DNA from: Rotaria macrura
Lineage: Eukaryota; Rotifera; Eurotatoria; Philodinida; Philodinidae
Direction: 5' to 3'
Length of the DNA: 64,000 bases
Assembly: GCA_900239685.1 (NCBI GenBank)
Contig: OENT01000921.1
Location: 1-64,000, forward strand
Below, in pieces: positions 23,659 to 37,000 of this stretch (positions are counted from its first letter, which is position 1; each line of letters begins with the position of its first letter). The translations under genes were made by a program, and so were the position numbers. The notes under the pieces were generated by a model, which saw nothing but the letters and a program-made list of their open reading frames with translations, ran no database searches and was not told where the DNA came from.

Positions 23659-26600
23659 CTAAGTTCTTTCTATGGAAACTTATTTTCGTGCTGTATTATG
23701 CATTATTAGTCATGAGAAGTTATTATTTTATCACAATGATAAACAAATTGAAAGGTAGAGCCTCACGAATCAATTAATGTATCCCGAAGAGTCGTTGAAG
23801 CGACAGGATAGATCACAGACTCGTACTATAGTTTGTTTTAAACAATACAGTTTATGTAACTCTATCAGATCACAATTTAGAAAATTTAAGTGAGCCTGTC
23901 TATCAATATCTAATACATGCTTTGAAAACTGAAAAATAACTTAATACGAAGTCAACCATTGAAGTCTCAATTTTCACTTTGAATAGAGATGATCAGAGAC
24001 AATGTGATTTATACAGAAATGTTAGGCAAAAACTATATTCAGCTGAATCGAAGAAATTGTTGAACTTCTAAAATTTATACATGAACTATTATGAGAAACT
24101 AACTCTTGAATGTAGTTTAATCGAACGTACAAGTGTACCGTCGCTGGTAATTGATGCTTTGGAAAAATACCGAAGAATCAATCGTTGAATATTTGTCTAG
24201 AGGATTATGGATTAAAAAGAACTTTTCAAGTGCCTCATGTGACTACACTAAAGGCATGGCTTACTAAGCACTTTTTCGGTCCAGGATCATGTTCACAATC
24301 GAAAATTTTACTGCTTACCATATCGAATATTTTGTACACACTTTGTGATCTCCTCAATTAAGTAACTAATTAAGTCCTCGTTCAAGTTCAATGACTAAAA
24401 AAATCTGATTATGAAGAGAGCACCAGCTGTAAAACCAATTCATTTTTCTTCAAAACTTTCGAAATTGAAGCATATACATGAACGAAATCAAAGGCTTCAT
24501 AAATTATATTAGTATTTTTTATGTTAAGTTTTTCAATGAGATCCATCATACTTCTCTTAGAAAAAATGAATGTTTTTCAGAATAGAAAACCAGAGAAATC
24601 TTTATGAATATCTTTTTATTTATACTATTTGAATATCATGAATCTCACAATTCTAAAAGTACCGTCACCGTTAGCAATTTTACTTCTTCCTATTCAAAAG
24701 AACGTGTCAGTGTGTTTTTTTCCAATAAAACATATTTTGATATTTACAAAGAATGACCACTCAGGATTCCGAGTCAACAAATGAGTTATTTTTCACTCTG
24801 ATTTTTTCTGATTCCTACATGTGTGATACTTTAGGATTGAAAATTTTACGATCGTTTGTCGTCTATAGCCCTTGTATACATTGAAAATCTCTTACAATTC
24901 GAGGATGTGGCCATAGGTATTCGTAAAATGAAACATGACACCCACATGGTCTCTGCGTATTTTTTCTTTATCGATTTGAATCAGCTGCACCTCAAAACTT
25001 ATGTATTTTATTCTCAAAGGATCGATGTATCTTGAATTTAGGTTTTTATATCGATTATTATTATTATCGTTATATGTTGACTGAGCCTGTGATGCACAAA
25101 TCTGAAATATCTATAACAATATGATACATTGAACAAAATGTTTCAATGATTATTCGAATCTGTTGATAAGATACTAGTTTAGCTATACGTGTTGATCGAA
25201 TCTACTCTATAATTTTATCTTTCAATGTACGTCGAATGAAGAGTCACAAAAACAGTAAATTTTGATTCCATTTTCTCTAATAATAAGTATATGCACCGTG
25301 AAATCATGAAATTTATCTGATTATCGAATTAATTTGAATCGAGTATTCTTATGTCTTTAGTTCTTTTTGAGTCAACCACTTTTAGATTTGTTTTTTATTC
25401 TTTTTTTTTAGCGTGGTTGAATCTTCACTTGTCCATATCATAGATTCGTTTGTTGAAATTAACTGTGTAGATACCGTAAACATGAGAATGTTCGATGCTA
25501 ACTCGGATACTAGCTTCATTTGATGTGATAGATAAGGTTAACAATTTAAATTATTTTAAAAATTTTTATTGAACAGAAAAGCATTACTAAATGATTTTCT
25601 TGAAAATTAGATTTATATTGTTAAATTTAAGTAAACAAAATCTTCTGTGATGTGAAAAAAAGTGACGTTTACTTTTTTCTACGAGTATTAAATGGTCGAT
25701 AAAAGTAAACGACTTGAGAGTCGCTATTCAATCAAGCTGGCTGATTCCAAGTCACCTATTCATTATTCAGTCTTATGCCAAGATATGAAAATGAAATTTT
25801 ATTTATTGTTGCCATTCCTGTTGATGGAATTGATGGATGTCAAATCTTTCTCTATTTTTCATACAATACACTTCTATAATGGATCGTTTCTTGAAAATGT
25901 GGACATAGCGTCGATGCCAGTCTCCTTATGAGAAGTCTGCAGAAAACTTCGAAAACGAAAACCTCAAAAGAAAAATTGAAAAAAGAAAATATAGAAAAGC
26001 ATGTAACTGAAAAAGAAAACATTGTATACTTCGAAAGATGTTGTAGCGAGAAATGTTTAGTTGTTATTTTTGTTGTGATTGATCATCTCTTGCGACCCAG
26101 CATTTTTTATTCTCCATCGGAAAAATGACTCTTGAGAAAGTCAGAATATTGCTATTTTGCAGCTGTTTTATTCTATAATTTTGTTCTCTAAGATTTCTAT
26201 TACAGATTTTAACATCAGATTTGCAACTCAATTTTCAAAACAGCCCACTCATATTTGGAGCATTACGCAACTGATTCAAAGCGAACATGCTCGTTTTGGT
26301 ACATCGTCGTCGACACAAGCGACATGAGCCATGATTCTCTCAATTTTGGTCGAATAGTAAAAATGACGAAATTGAATGGTATGGGAAAATTCGAAAGTTA
26401 AAAGCAACTAGAATCGTTGGAAGATAACCATTCGAAAATGTATCTATGAAGATGTCATCAGAACATGATCAATATTAGATCGTGTTCTTACAGATCTACC
26501 ATTGGTTGATTACGTCATTTATCGTACAGTACACCGAGATAGATGAATAGGACTATTCAATTAGAATCGAATATAATCTTTCTATCATCGATATACTAAC

Positions 26601-27277
26601 AATTGAATGAGTGCATATAAAGAGACGGCCAATTACCATTGATTGATTGTTTATCTAGCACATTTTAAATTTTTGATGGAGTATTTACTTGCTGCTCGTT
26701 TATTTTTTGAATGCTTTTTTCGTTTCTACAAGACTAGTGATTCTAATATAAACAAAAGAAGGAAGAGAAGAATGTGAGCTACTGAGATAACCGATCACAA
26801 CGATTCATGAATGAGTCGTGATGGATATATAATCCGTCACATGCTTATCTTTCATTCGTTGTTATTCTAATAAATACAATTTATTCAAGTGAAACTTGCC
26901 CCTTTTCTTTTATATATTCAATGAAAACATCATACTAAAACTGCTGTCGGTATTTTTCCTTTCGACCGAAACTGAGATTACCCAGATTCATGCTGATAGC
27001 AATCACCCATTGTCTATCTTTTGATTCCAACAAAGGAGGTATTTAAAAACAAAAGAAAAACATTTTTTGAAACGCTTTTTCCACGACGAAGTAAATCTGT
27101 GCAAATACGTAGATCGGATTGTTTTGCTCTGTGAATGCTAGCGCTTTTCTTTTTTCTCGATTCATTAAGCTCGACAAAAGAAAATTTCGCTATTTTTCTA
27201 TGATGTCAATGTGTCACATGGCATGACGATACAGATCGAAACTTTATATAAATGGATGCTAGTTAATTTTGTAGATC
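23659..27277. other. Intergenic, no recognised gene
   Basis: About 3.6 kb of AT-rich sequence. The longest ORFs (25692-25931, 25928-26128) have ordinary low-complexity Lys/Glu or Leu-rich composition and no domain. A TATATAA-like word about 30 bp before the zinc-knuckle gene (27243-27252, in TTTATATAAATG) may be part of its promoter, though it is very close to the ATG. Confidence 0.5.
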
Positions 27278-29792
27278 ATGAGTAGACGTTTGTGCTTTAA
27301 GTGTGGATTACCTGGTCACATTGCTCGTAGTTGCAGTGCAACTGCCTTGGACAATGACGAAGATAGCGACGACAGCTTCTGTCATGATACTGATGAAGAT
27401 GGTGATCATTTTGAATGTGAAGAGACTCCGATTTGGTAAGATCATTTTTTTTTATTTTGAACATCATCTTCTTGTATAATTGATCATATTCAACATTATA
27501 TTTTGAATCTTTCGATTTAGCTATCGATGTCAGCAACGTGGTCATATTGCACGTGACTGCAACAAAACATCTGGACCGGTTCAATGTTACTGTTGTCAAG
27601 GCTTTGGTCATGTTGCTCGTAATTGTACAGCAAAACTTTCTACCAGCCCTTGTAACGAAGTAGGACATTTGAAACATGTTTGCAAATACTCAACACCGCT
27701 ACAAGTAATTGTTTCTCATCCACAGACCAATATTCAGATTTGCATGGAATACTTGACTGATCTAGCGGTAAGTAAAGTACTTTCTTTAACTTGAAAGTTG
27801 ACACAATCCATTAAATACAGTAGTTTTATAAATTCTTCATGCTATTATCTTTTTACATTCGTGTTGATTGTCTTTCTTATTTTTGTTAGGTCGATTTAAT
27901 TGTTGTATGTTCATCATCTGATACACTAAGAGAATCTGTTTTACAAGCAGCTGGTTCTAATTTTCGAAGGGCATATGAAAAAAGAAACACACATGCCATA
28001 GGATCTGAAACTATTGTTCTTTATTCGAAAAATTTACCATGCAAGAATATTATGTTTTTACCATGGGCACCTTGTCAACACGCTGTACTTACAGAAAAAT
28101 CAATAATGGACTTTATTACGACAGCGGTAGCATACGCATTAAGTCAAAATCACAAAAGTGTGGCATTTCCAGCAATTGGTTGTGGAAATTTTGGATGTAA
28201 TACTGATTTCATAGCTCATACAATGGCAAAACATGTTGAAATCGAACAATATCCGTTGAATGTTATATTTGCTATTCAGCCAGGATTACACAGTGTATTT
28301 AATGCATTTCAGAAGGCTGTCGGTAAGATGTATAATATTTGTTAAAAGATTCAGTACGAACATTCTCAGTTTGTACACAAAATTAAATATGATGTTTATC
28401 GAAATGGATAAAAAAAAACAAGCAAAAAATCATTTCAGATATGGGTTACAAATTCATAGTTAATTGTTTATTTTTTCACAGTTGAGATTTCTACAAATAA
28501 AAACCTAATATCGTAGAAAGTCAAAAAATAGGCTTATGGATCAAAATATATTCTAATAAGCCAGTGTAAATGATAGAATTATTCTTCTTTCTATTCAATT
28601 ACTGATAGAGATAATATTGCTATTCGGACGTAAAGGATAAGCATTATCATACTTAATAATTGTCTTTTATTTCGTTTGATTTAAAACATTTTTTGTTTAC
28701 GTTTTTTACACAACAAGTTACCTAATTGTTTGATACGAATCAATAAAGCTTTGTGATTCTAATCAGTTTCTCATATGTTTAATTCCATAACGTACGAATT
28801 ACTAAAGTGATTATACATATAGTGTGCTTAGAACGCAACTGCTCATTGGATAGAAATTATGAAAAAGTTTGCTTACGTATTAGGTTTTTTTGAATTCATT
28901 TTTGTTGTACTAAATGTCATGTCATGTCAGAAAAGAATTAATAATTCTGTTGTGAAAATTCCTTAACATGGAGTATACTGCACTTTTCTACCCTTTAAAA
29001 AACTTCGATTTTGAAATTCTCTTCGTTTATCCCCGTTACTGATCTAGATTATACACAACATGCTTGCAATAAGTATTTCAATATGAATAATTTTCTCTCA
29101 TCTTTTTTTTATTTCAAGCATCAAATGCAGTAATTTGTGCATTACCTGACACATGGGTTTATACAAACGATGAGGATAATTTACGTATGTGTGTTAGTGC
29201 AAATACGTTTGAATTCAATACCATTGTATCAGAATTTAACAAAACAATGCGTGGACATTATACAAGAATAAATCGTATTGAACTTATTCAAAACATACGA
29301 TGGCATCAACAGTATCTAATCCATCGACTTGATTTTAAAAAGCGTCTGAAAAGGAACACGGAGAAATTTCTCTATCATGGCTGCTCACATACAGCTGCTC
29401 ATAATATTATCGACGAATATTTCAATCGAAGTTTTGCTGGACAAAATGGTAGGCATCATTTTTTCTTTACTAGAGAAGAGCGAACACGAGTGAATAGTAA
29501 TTACTCAGAAAAGAATTAAAATCATTCATTACTTCTTCATTTAGGTACAGCTTATGGCAATGGTGTTTATTTCTCATCACGAGCACATTATAGTCATTTC
29601 TATGCGGTACCAAATAATCGTGGTGAACGATGTATGTTTTTTGCACGTGTTCTTACTGGTCATAGCACTTTGGGAAATAACACTATGCAAGTATGTCCAC
29701 GAGGCTATCATTCAACCACTGATGGTGAACATATTTATGTTACGTATTATGATACACAAGCGTACGGTCAATATTTGATACACTATCAATAA
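27278..29792 (+). CDS. CCHC zinc-knuckle / macro domain / ADP-ribosyltransferase (PARP) protein
   Basis: Five exons, 27278-27435, 27521-27767, 27890-28322, 29119-29448 and 29545-29792, give 471 aa with a consistent frame at every junction. Residues 6-19 (CFKCGLPGHIARSC), 53-66 and 75-88 are three canonical CCHC knuckles; a fourth (97-107) lacks its first Cys. An acidic linker (Asp/Glu-rich, 24-50) separates knuckles 1 and 2. Residues about 120-275 are a macro domain (LQAAG and FPAIGCGNFGC loops), which in this family binds or removes ADP-ribose. Residues 280-471 are the PARP catalytic fold: YHGC (H366), GNGVYFSS (Y398) and, by alignment of the last strand, I453, giving an H-Y-I triad rather than H-Y-E. 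Such enzymes usually transfer single ADP-ribose units. The knuckles suggest binding to single-stranded RNA or DNA. The 796-bp fourth intron is unusually long here. Related proteins are macro-PARPs of the PARP9/14 type and the CCCH-finger PARPs, but the CCHC arrangement differs. Confidence 0.9.
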
Positions 29793-31052
29793 GAAAACCT
29801 ATATTAAATTACTAGTTTGACGATTTGTTGGCTAGTCATTAAATGCTTCAAATACATGAGCAATTTGGTTGACTTTTAGACTTGTCTAAATTTTTATATA
29901 AGCGTAGTCTAAGATTAGACAAAATATAAGTCAGAAGCATTATATCCTTAAAAAATACCAACACAATACATTTTGATAAAGTATGTTTAAACTTTAACAA
30001 TACCGTATTGACTGCTACTGCGGAGTGTTCCCTTCATTGTACTCTGCCTGCCAGTTATGCAACCAGTAATAGGAAATCCGTTGCTGGAAGAGCATCTGTT
30101 TCCTTGATTGAAGGTGCGTTTGTAAGGGAGAAAGGGGAAGATTCTTGGTAGATGAAATCATGAAAAAAAAGAGCCATGACTTAACCTACAAGTAATAATC
30201 CGCTGTTAACAATTTCTATTAGATGACACAGTGTTTATAAAGAACCAAGACTACTATCTATAGAGTAAAACTCTATGTACAAGATTTCTAATTAGTTGCT
30301 TGAACCCTGAACAATTTACTTTTTATTCTATAATTTATTCTTATCATGATAAAATGTTGCATGAATACTCTTGATTTACAAAAAATATTCAAATAGAAAT
30401 ACGATAGATTCGAAAAACAAAATTATGTACGATGAACAACGAATAAAAAGAAAACATTCAGAAAGACGAAACATCACAAGTCTCTTGAGACTGATTAAAT
30501 GTGTTTCGATTCTTTTACAATACTGATTAGGAATAGAAGTCCGACGCTGTTTTTTTTTCGAGTAATACCATTAATTTGATTCAAAGGCAAATTTCGATTT
30601 GACTAACAGATAAAATCTTCTTTCAGATTCATTCTCATATCGAAATTTCATAGACGAACGATGTGCGAGAAGTTTGTTAAAAATATTATAATACACATAA
30701 TTTTTATTGCATCGTCTACAATGATATTAGAAAACAGACTTGCGATTTTTTTTTAATAATGTGATCACTTTGCGGTAGGGATTACGCACAATTTTGATGT
30801 CACTGACTGAGAATATTGAGGTTTTCAATATTCTATATAGGTATTTGATGGTTCACAAAGTTTTCTATAAAATTTCGAAATGAAATACATCTAATAGAGA
30901 CTTCTTATTTGTCATTAGAATGAACCATTCTTCAGATTTCATTGATATACATTTTATCATAGAAAAAACACCAGTATCGTTGCTCCTATATTTTTAATCA
31001 TTACTGTATGTACAATCAATCGACTGAGCGATTCATAAAAAATGTTTTCAAA
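29793..31052. other. Intergenic between convergent genes
   Basis: Holds the 3' ends of the macro-PARP gene (plus) and Slit (minus). No other gene was recognised. Confidence 0.5.
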
Positions 31053-34000
31053 TTAACAAACACCAATCGAACATGTACATTCGTTAAAAAATTCCAGCGA
31101 TTGTCTATATGTATGACCATTTGTACATGCCATGCGAAAGTATCGACGTTTGACTCTGATGGGTTTACAACATGATTGCAATGTTCCATTGTTTGATACA
31201 GATGGACATGTGCCGGAACATTTTGTCAAACGTAAACGTCGAGCGCTCCTACATTTAGTCAATGGGTCAATAAAGTATCCTGTCTCAATACTTAAGCTAC
31301 ATGAATTCATCAACGATAATGCTACTGACGATGTAATCACTAGAATAAACATAAAATATGTATCTTCTCGATGAAACATGAAAAAATTGTTTACCTTCAT
31401 TACAAATTGATCCAGTAAAACCATTAAAACATTTACAATTATATACTAAACCGTCAAGTTGACATTGACCGTGTTGACAAGTTGTTGCTGTGCATGTTGA
31501 TTGTTTCAGTTCCTGCATTGCACAACCGGGCACCATTTTATAACGATAATCGACAGTGGCGAAATTCATCGGTTGATTATTTATGTAAAGCGCATGAATA
31601 CAACCTTTTAAAAAGTATAAGAATAAAACTGTATTATTGTCAATTCAGATTAAAGTCGAGTTATTGAGAAAATGATTTCCACTAAAAAATAAATCGCACT
31701 GATAGGCTTTCTTCCGCAATGAAGGAATCTTGTCCTACTTGCTGAGCTGGGGGCCCATGATTTTGTGGATCGCCAATAGATCGATTATAAATATGATGTT
31801 TTTCTCTAGTATTATCGTAATTATTCGAGATACTGTACGTCAATGAAAAAGTAGATGATCAACGTTTTGCATTATTTATTTATCGAACTTAAAGAAAAAC
31901 TAAACATTCACTGGCATCTAGTTCTTTTATTTCTCATTGGAGAACTTGGAGATCTGTCAGAATCCGAAATAAATGACACATTAGATGCAGATTTCCAGGT
32001 CTCTGATTGTAATGTAAAAAAAACAAAATCATCAATATTCATCATGTATTTCTTGCCGTTTGCAATCTATCGACGATAGTTACAAGAATTTTGCGATTTG
32101 CTGATAAACAACATCGCGTATTCAGATCAAAGATAAGTCAGTATCTATTGAAGTCCTAAGTTAGAACGATCATTAGAATCTGTCAGACGCAACCTAGATC
32201 CGACGAGTTGTACCGGCTATTGTGCAGAACTATAGCTATTCATGGTTGCATGTGAGATAGTGAATTTATGAATGTGTTCCCTGACAGTATCTTTAGATTG
32301 CCAGATACCTGAGAGCCGGTATATGGTTCTTTTTGGTTTGCACAAATATTGAAGAATAAGAGATTTATTTAGATAGTACGAACTTAACCTGAAGAACTAT
32401 CGTCAATAAAATATCGCTTCTCATATAGATCTCTATTGTAAATACCTTGAAAAGATGTTGCTTCACGAATATGCCACAATTGAAGGGCTCTACCAGTTAA
32501 TTCATGTGGTAAACCACCAATAAACAATGCATATATTTCCGATGTATTCATATACGTACGAATACCACGATTATTGATAAATCTTGTATAATATCTGTCA
32601 ACGATTAAAGTTAAATTCTGACCAATACTGATTAACTGTAATTCATGAATTTTCCCTAAAAGGAAAAGGGGAATTCGATGTTTAATTTTTATCGAAGTGA
32701 TCATATCTGTCATTCTCCTCACCATCATTGACAGTATCATAACTAAATACAACTGAACCAGGTGAATTTCCAATATCATAACTAATACGTATTCGTCCCA
32801 TGAATAGTTCTGCAACAATATGTCCCATATATCCAAAATACACAAGTATGCCATTGGTTTGTAGTGTACTAAAAACGATTGTAATATTCAAATGTGGATA
32901 TAATTTAGGTTTGGATAATTTCATATAAGAATCATTCGTTATCGAATGAACACTTTGTAATAGACTACAATTATCACCAATAAAACCCGGATAACATCGA
33001 CATCGAATCATATCTAATAAATCATCTTCATAGCAAATACCATTACTCGAACAACTATCAGATGTACATTGCTTCAATAGAATTTCATTTTGATTACTGT
33101 CTATGATTGATGATTTCATTTCTGATAATACTTCACAAAACCGTCCAGTGAAACCAATATTACATATACAAGTATAACCATTCATTTGATTAATACATTC
33201 ACCATGTTGACATGAATGATTAGAACAACTATCAATACTATCTGCACAATGAATTCCTTGAAAACCGAATGGACATTTACACCTTAAACGTTTAAATATA
33301 AAATACATATCACGATAAAAGAACAACGAAGAAGAGAAAAAAAATAACAACTTACTGATATCCATGATCCATTTCTAAACAAAGACCATTATTTTGACAT
33401 GGATTCAGATTTTTATCATCACACCATTTTAATGTCTTTTCACAATATTTTCCTAAACATCAATATTAATCAACACTTTTGTCATCACAATCGGTGTAAA
33501 GTTATAACACGTGATAATCAATCGAGTCTTTAAATATTCTGAGATTCTTTTCAACACACTAGTGTTATTTACTCATCTACAGTACATCGTAACGCACTAG
33601 GATATACAGCAATAAATTCACAAGTACTCCTATGAATTATTTTACTCATGCTCTCCTAAGCTGATCATATTTCTATTTTCTTTAACTTCTTGTCTAATGA
33701 TCTCGATACCTGAGCCTAGAGTAAACTTTAGATTAAAATAGTATCCTATTGCATATAGAAAGCTCACATATAAAAGAAGGTCAACACATTTTCGGATAGC
33801 TTTTGTTCGAAAGACTGAGTTTGAATTTCACTAACTTAAATTTATTTATCCATGAATTATGGTAAACATGAGCATGAATAATTATTAATACATGTTGTAT
33901 TATTTTGAGATTAATTTGAAATATTACTATTTACATTTATTTCATGTCGCATACCTGTGAAACCTAATGAACAATGACATTGAAAATTGTCATCAGCAAG

Positions 34001-37000
34001 TATATGGCATGTTCCTTGTTGTTTGCATGGATTATGAAAACAGGCATCATTCATTATTTCACAACGTTCACCATGATAAGATGGTAAACAATCACAAATA
34101 TATTTTTCAGTTGTTAATGAACGACATGTACCATGATTAGAACAGAGATAGGTACCATTTGAGCACGGACTACATTTTTCTTGATAGCTATTTGACTCAG
34201 TTTGATCTAGTGAATAAATGAGTTTACGAGCAAAGACAAATAAACAAAGAAAAACATACGTACTGTAACATTGAAAGAATGAAATCGGAGACGTAAGAAG
34301 AAGTTTGTTGGCCATTTGAGACGGAGCAGAACATCGAGCAATACCTAATTATCGAATATAAGTAATAGTGAAATACATCAGGATAGAAATAATTTTTTGT
34401 TCAATATTACGGAGAACAACACGAATTCACGTCGAAAATTTCTTCATTGCCCTTAAAATCTCATGGGATATCTGCATTACATTAAGATCTAGCTCATGTT
34501 TTTGGAATGGAAAGAATGATAAAAGAACATGAGTCAATAGGTTCTCTCGAAAGAGAGAGTTAAATGTTATTGAACCATTAACATCACAGCGGAGGTTCAG
34601 GGACGAAATCATTTCGATGTAAAAATGACATTCCAACAGAAGCAAATTTGTTCATGAACATCGATTCTTTCTTATTGCATCAGTGAAGTATATGCTTTTA
34701 TCATCTATTCTCGTTCGAATCAATTACTGATACTCTGTAAAAAAGTTTTGCTTAGAGTTTGAACTATATTTTATACGTTTCAATCCTATCTATTTTCCTT
34801 TATTTTACAAACATGAGATCAATGTAAACAATTAAAGTGCTTGAGGTATTCATCTAGCTCAGATCAAATATGATAATAGAACCATAGAGCTATTTAATAT
34901 ATATATATATATATATGTACAAAACTTCGACATTTTTTTCGATAGATAAATTTATTAAATGTTAAGCATAGATTGTTCTAAATAAAGTCCACCGTTTTAA
35001 CTAAAAACAAGTATAATCAACGGTGCTAATAAGAGTCCGAAGAATTTTCTAAAGAACCTACGATCTACTCATCCTTTTATCAATATGTCAACCATTTCTT
35101 CTTTCTATGATTGAAATCTAGCACCATGAATATTATTTTGTCTAATAGGTCTATACGATTGAAATATACACTTCGAATGAAAGGAATTCCTCTAAGTAGG
35201 TCTTTGATTTCTTGAGGCTAGTTGCTGTAAGTATTTAGTAGCGTAACGTTACAATCCAGATGTTCTTTTTTTTTCGATTTCATAGTTCCTAGTTGTATAA
35301 TCATAGTCATTTTACCATGTAAAAATACGTGTATCATCGTATCCTAACGGTACGAGTCATGATCAAAATCATTTCGGTTTATGAGGAAAATTATCACACT
35401 TCGAAGTAGATGTCCAATCTCAACTTATTTTCAGACATAATCTCATCGTCTTGATTACGTATGATGTTAATTAATTCTACGAAAAAAGAATCAACGGGAA
35501 AACGATAATAAAATCAACACTGTGTAAACAAAAGAAACTAGATACTATTTGATGATCCATGCAGTTAGCTTAATTGAAGAATATCAACTGTTTCAAGTAC
35601 GGTCTGTTTCTGACTGTTCAATGTCGTTTAGATCAGTTCATTGTACACATTTATTGTGAAAGAAAAATATTTTAAGTAACCGAAATGAATATAAATAGGA
35701 GAGTTTTCGAAACTGTCAGTATTGCAATGTATTTGATAGCATTGAAATTCGGGCAACAATCAAATGTTAGAACGGTTTTTGTGCTCAATTGAATTCTTCT
35801 CGTCGGACATATCTAAGAATTTGTGCACCTCGATGAGTTTATATGCAAAAATCAATCATGGTTATGACTGAAAAATATACACAAGTTCAACAACAAACAA
35901 CGTGTCCTATTTAAATAATTAGTTTTATGGGATCTCAGTGGTTATTAGAAGAAATCAAGTTAGAGCTTTCATTAATACATCCATTTATTTGATACAGTTG
36001 ATCAAAATGATCTTGATTGTGAACTTACGAACAGTTACATGTTCAAATGTTTCTCATTAATCATTCTTCTGTAATTATGTTCTCATAAAAAAATGCTTTT
36101 AATTCTGCAATGCAGACTTTTTTTTCTTAGGAAGTCAAAAATACAATGCTCACAATCAAGCATAGTACCACAGTATAACATATCCGTATAGTCTTAATTG
36201 ATATTAACGGAGTGATAGACAGAACACGTTCGTTATTCTTCTTTTAACAAAAAAATGAAAAGCTTAATTCATTGATTTTCCGTAGGAAGAAAGAAAATAT
36301 TGATTGACAATATGTTGAAGTCAAATCAAGATAATAACTAACTGTATGAATTCAGATTAATTCATAGAAAATCGATTTTAATCGGCGCGGCTTTTATATT
36401 ACTAGTTAAATCAAATCGTTATCAATCGGCATTATTTGACTTGTTTCAAATATGATTATATTATAAATTATAAATGAACGTTTTAAAATTAATTTTCCTA
36501 CCAGGTTCAACATAATCTGTTTTAATCCATGATGATAGCCAAGCTAGATGGCAATCACAATAAAATGGATTGCCACCAAGTGCACTACAAAAAATGATTT
36601 AAAAGTTTTTATTCACATTGTAACAAAATGTTTTTACTTACATATGTGATAGTATTATTAAGTCATTAAATGTTCCTTCTGATATGGTTGAAATTTCGTT
36701 ACCATGAATCGATCTAAAATATCAGCACTCTACGTTTGAGAAACAGAACAGCTTTTCGAATAAAGATAACATACAAAATTCTTAAGTTTTTTAAACCCTT
36801 GAATGAATTTGAATCCAAACATTGTATTTTATTATGAGATAATATTAATGTTTCAAGTCGTGTTAAGTTTGAAAATAAATATCCCGGTATAAAACGTATT
36901 TTATTATAACTTAAATCGAATCGTAGAAGATGACTGATACGATTGGTTAATTCGAATGGTATTTCTTCGATATTATTCGAATCTAAATAGAGTTCTTCGG

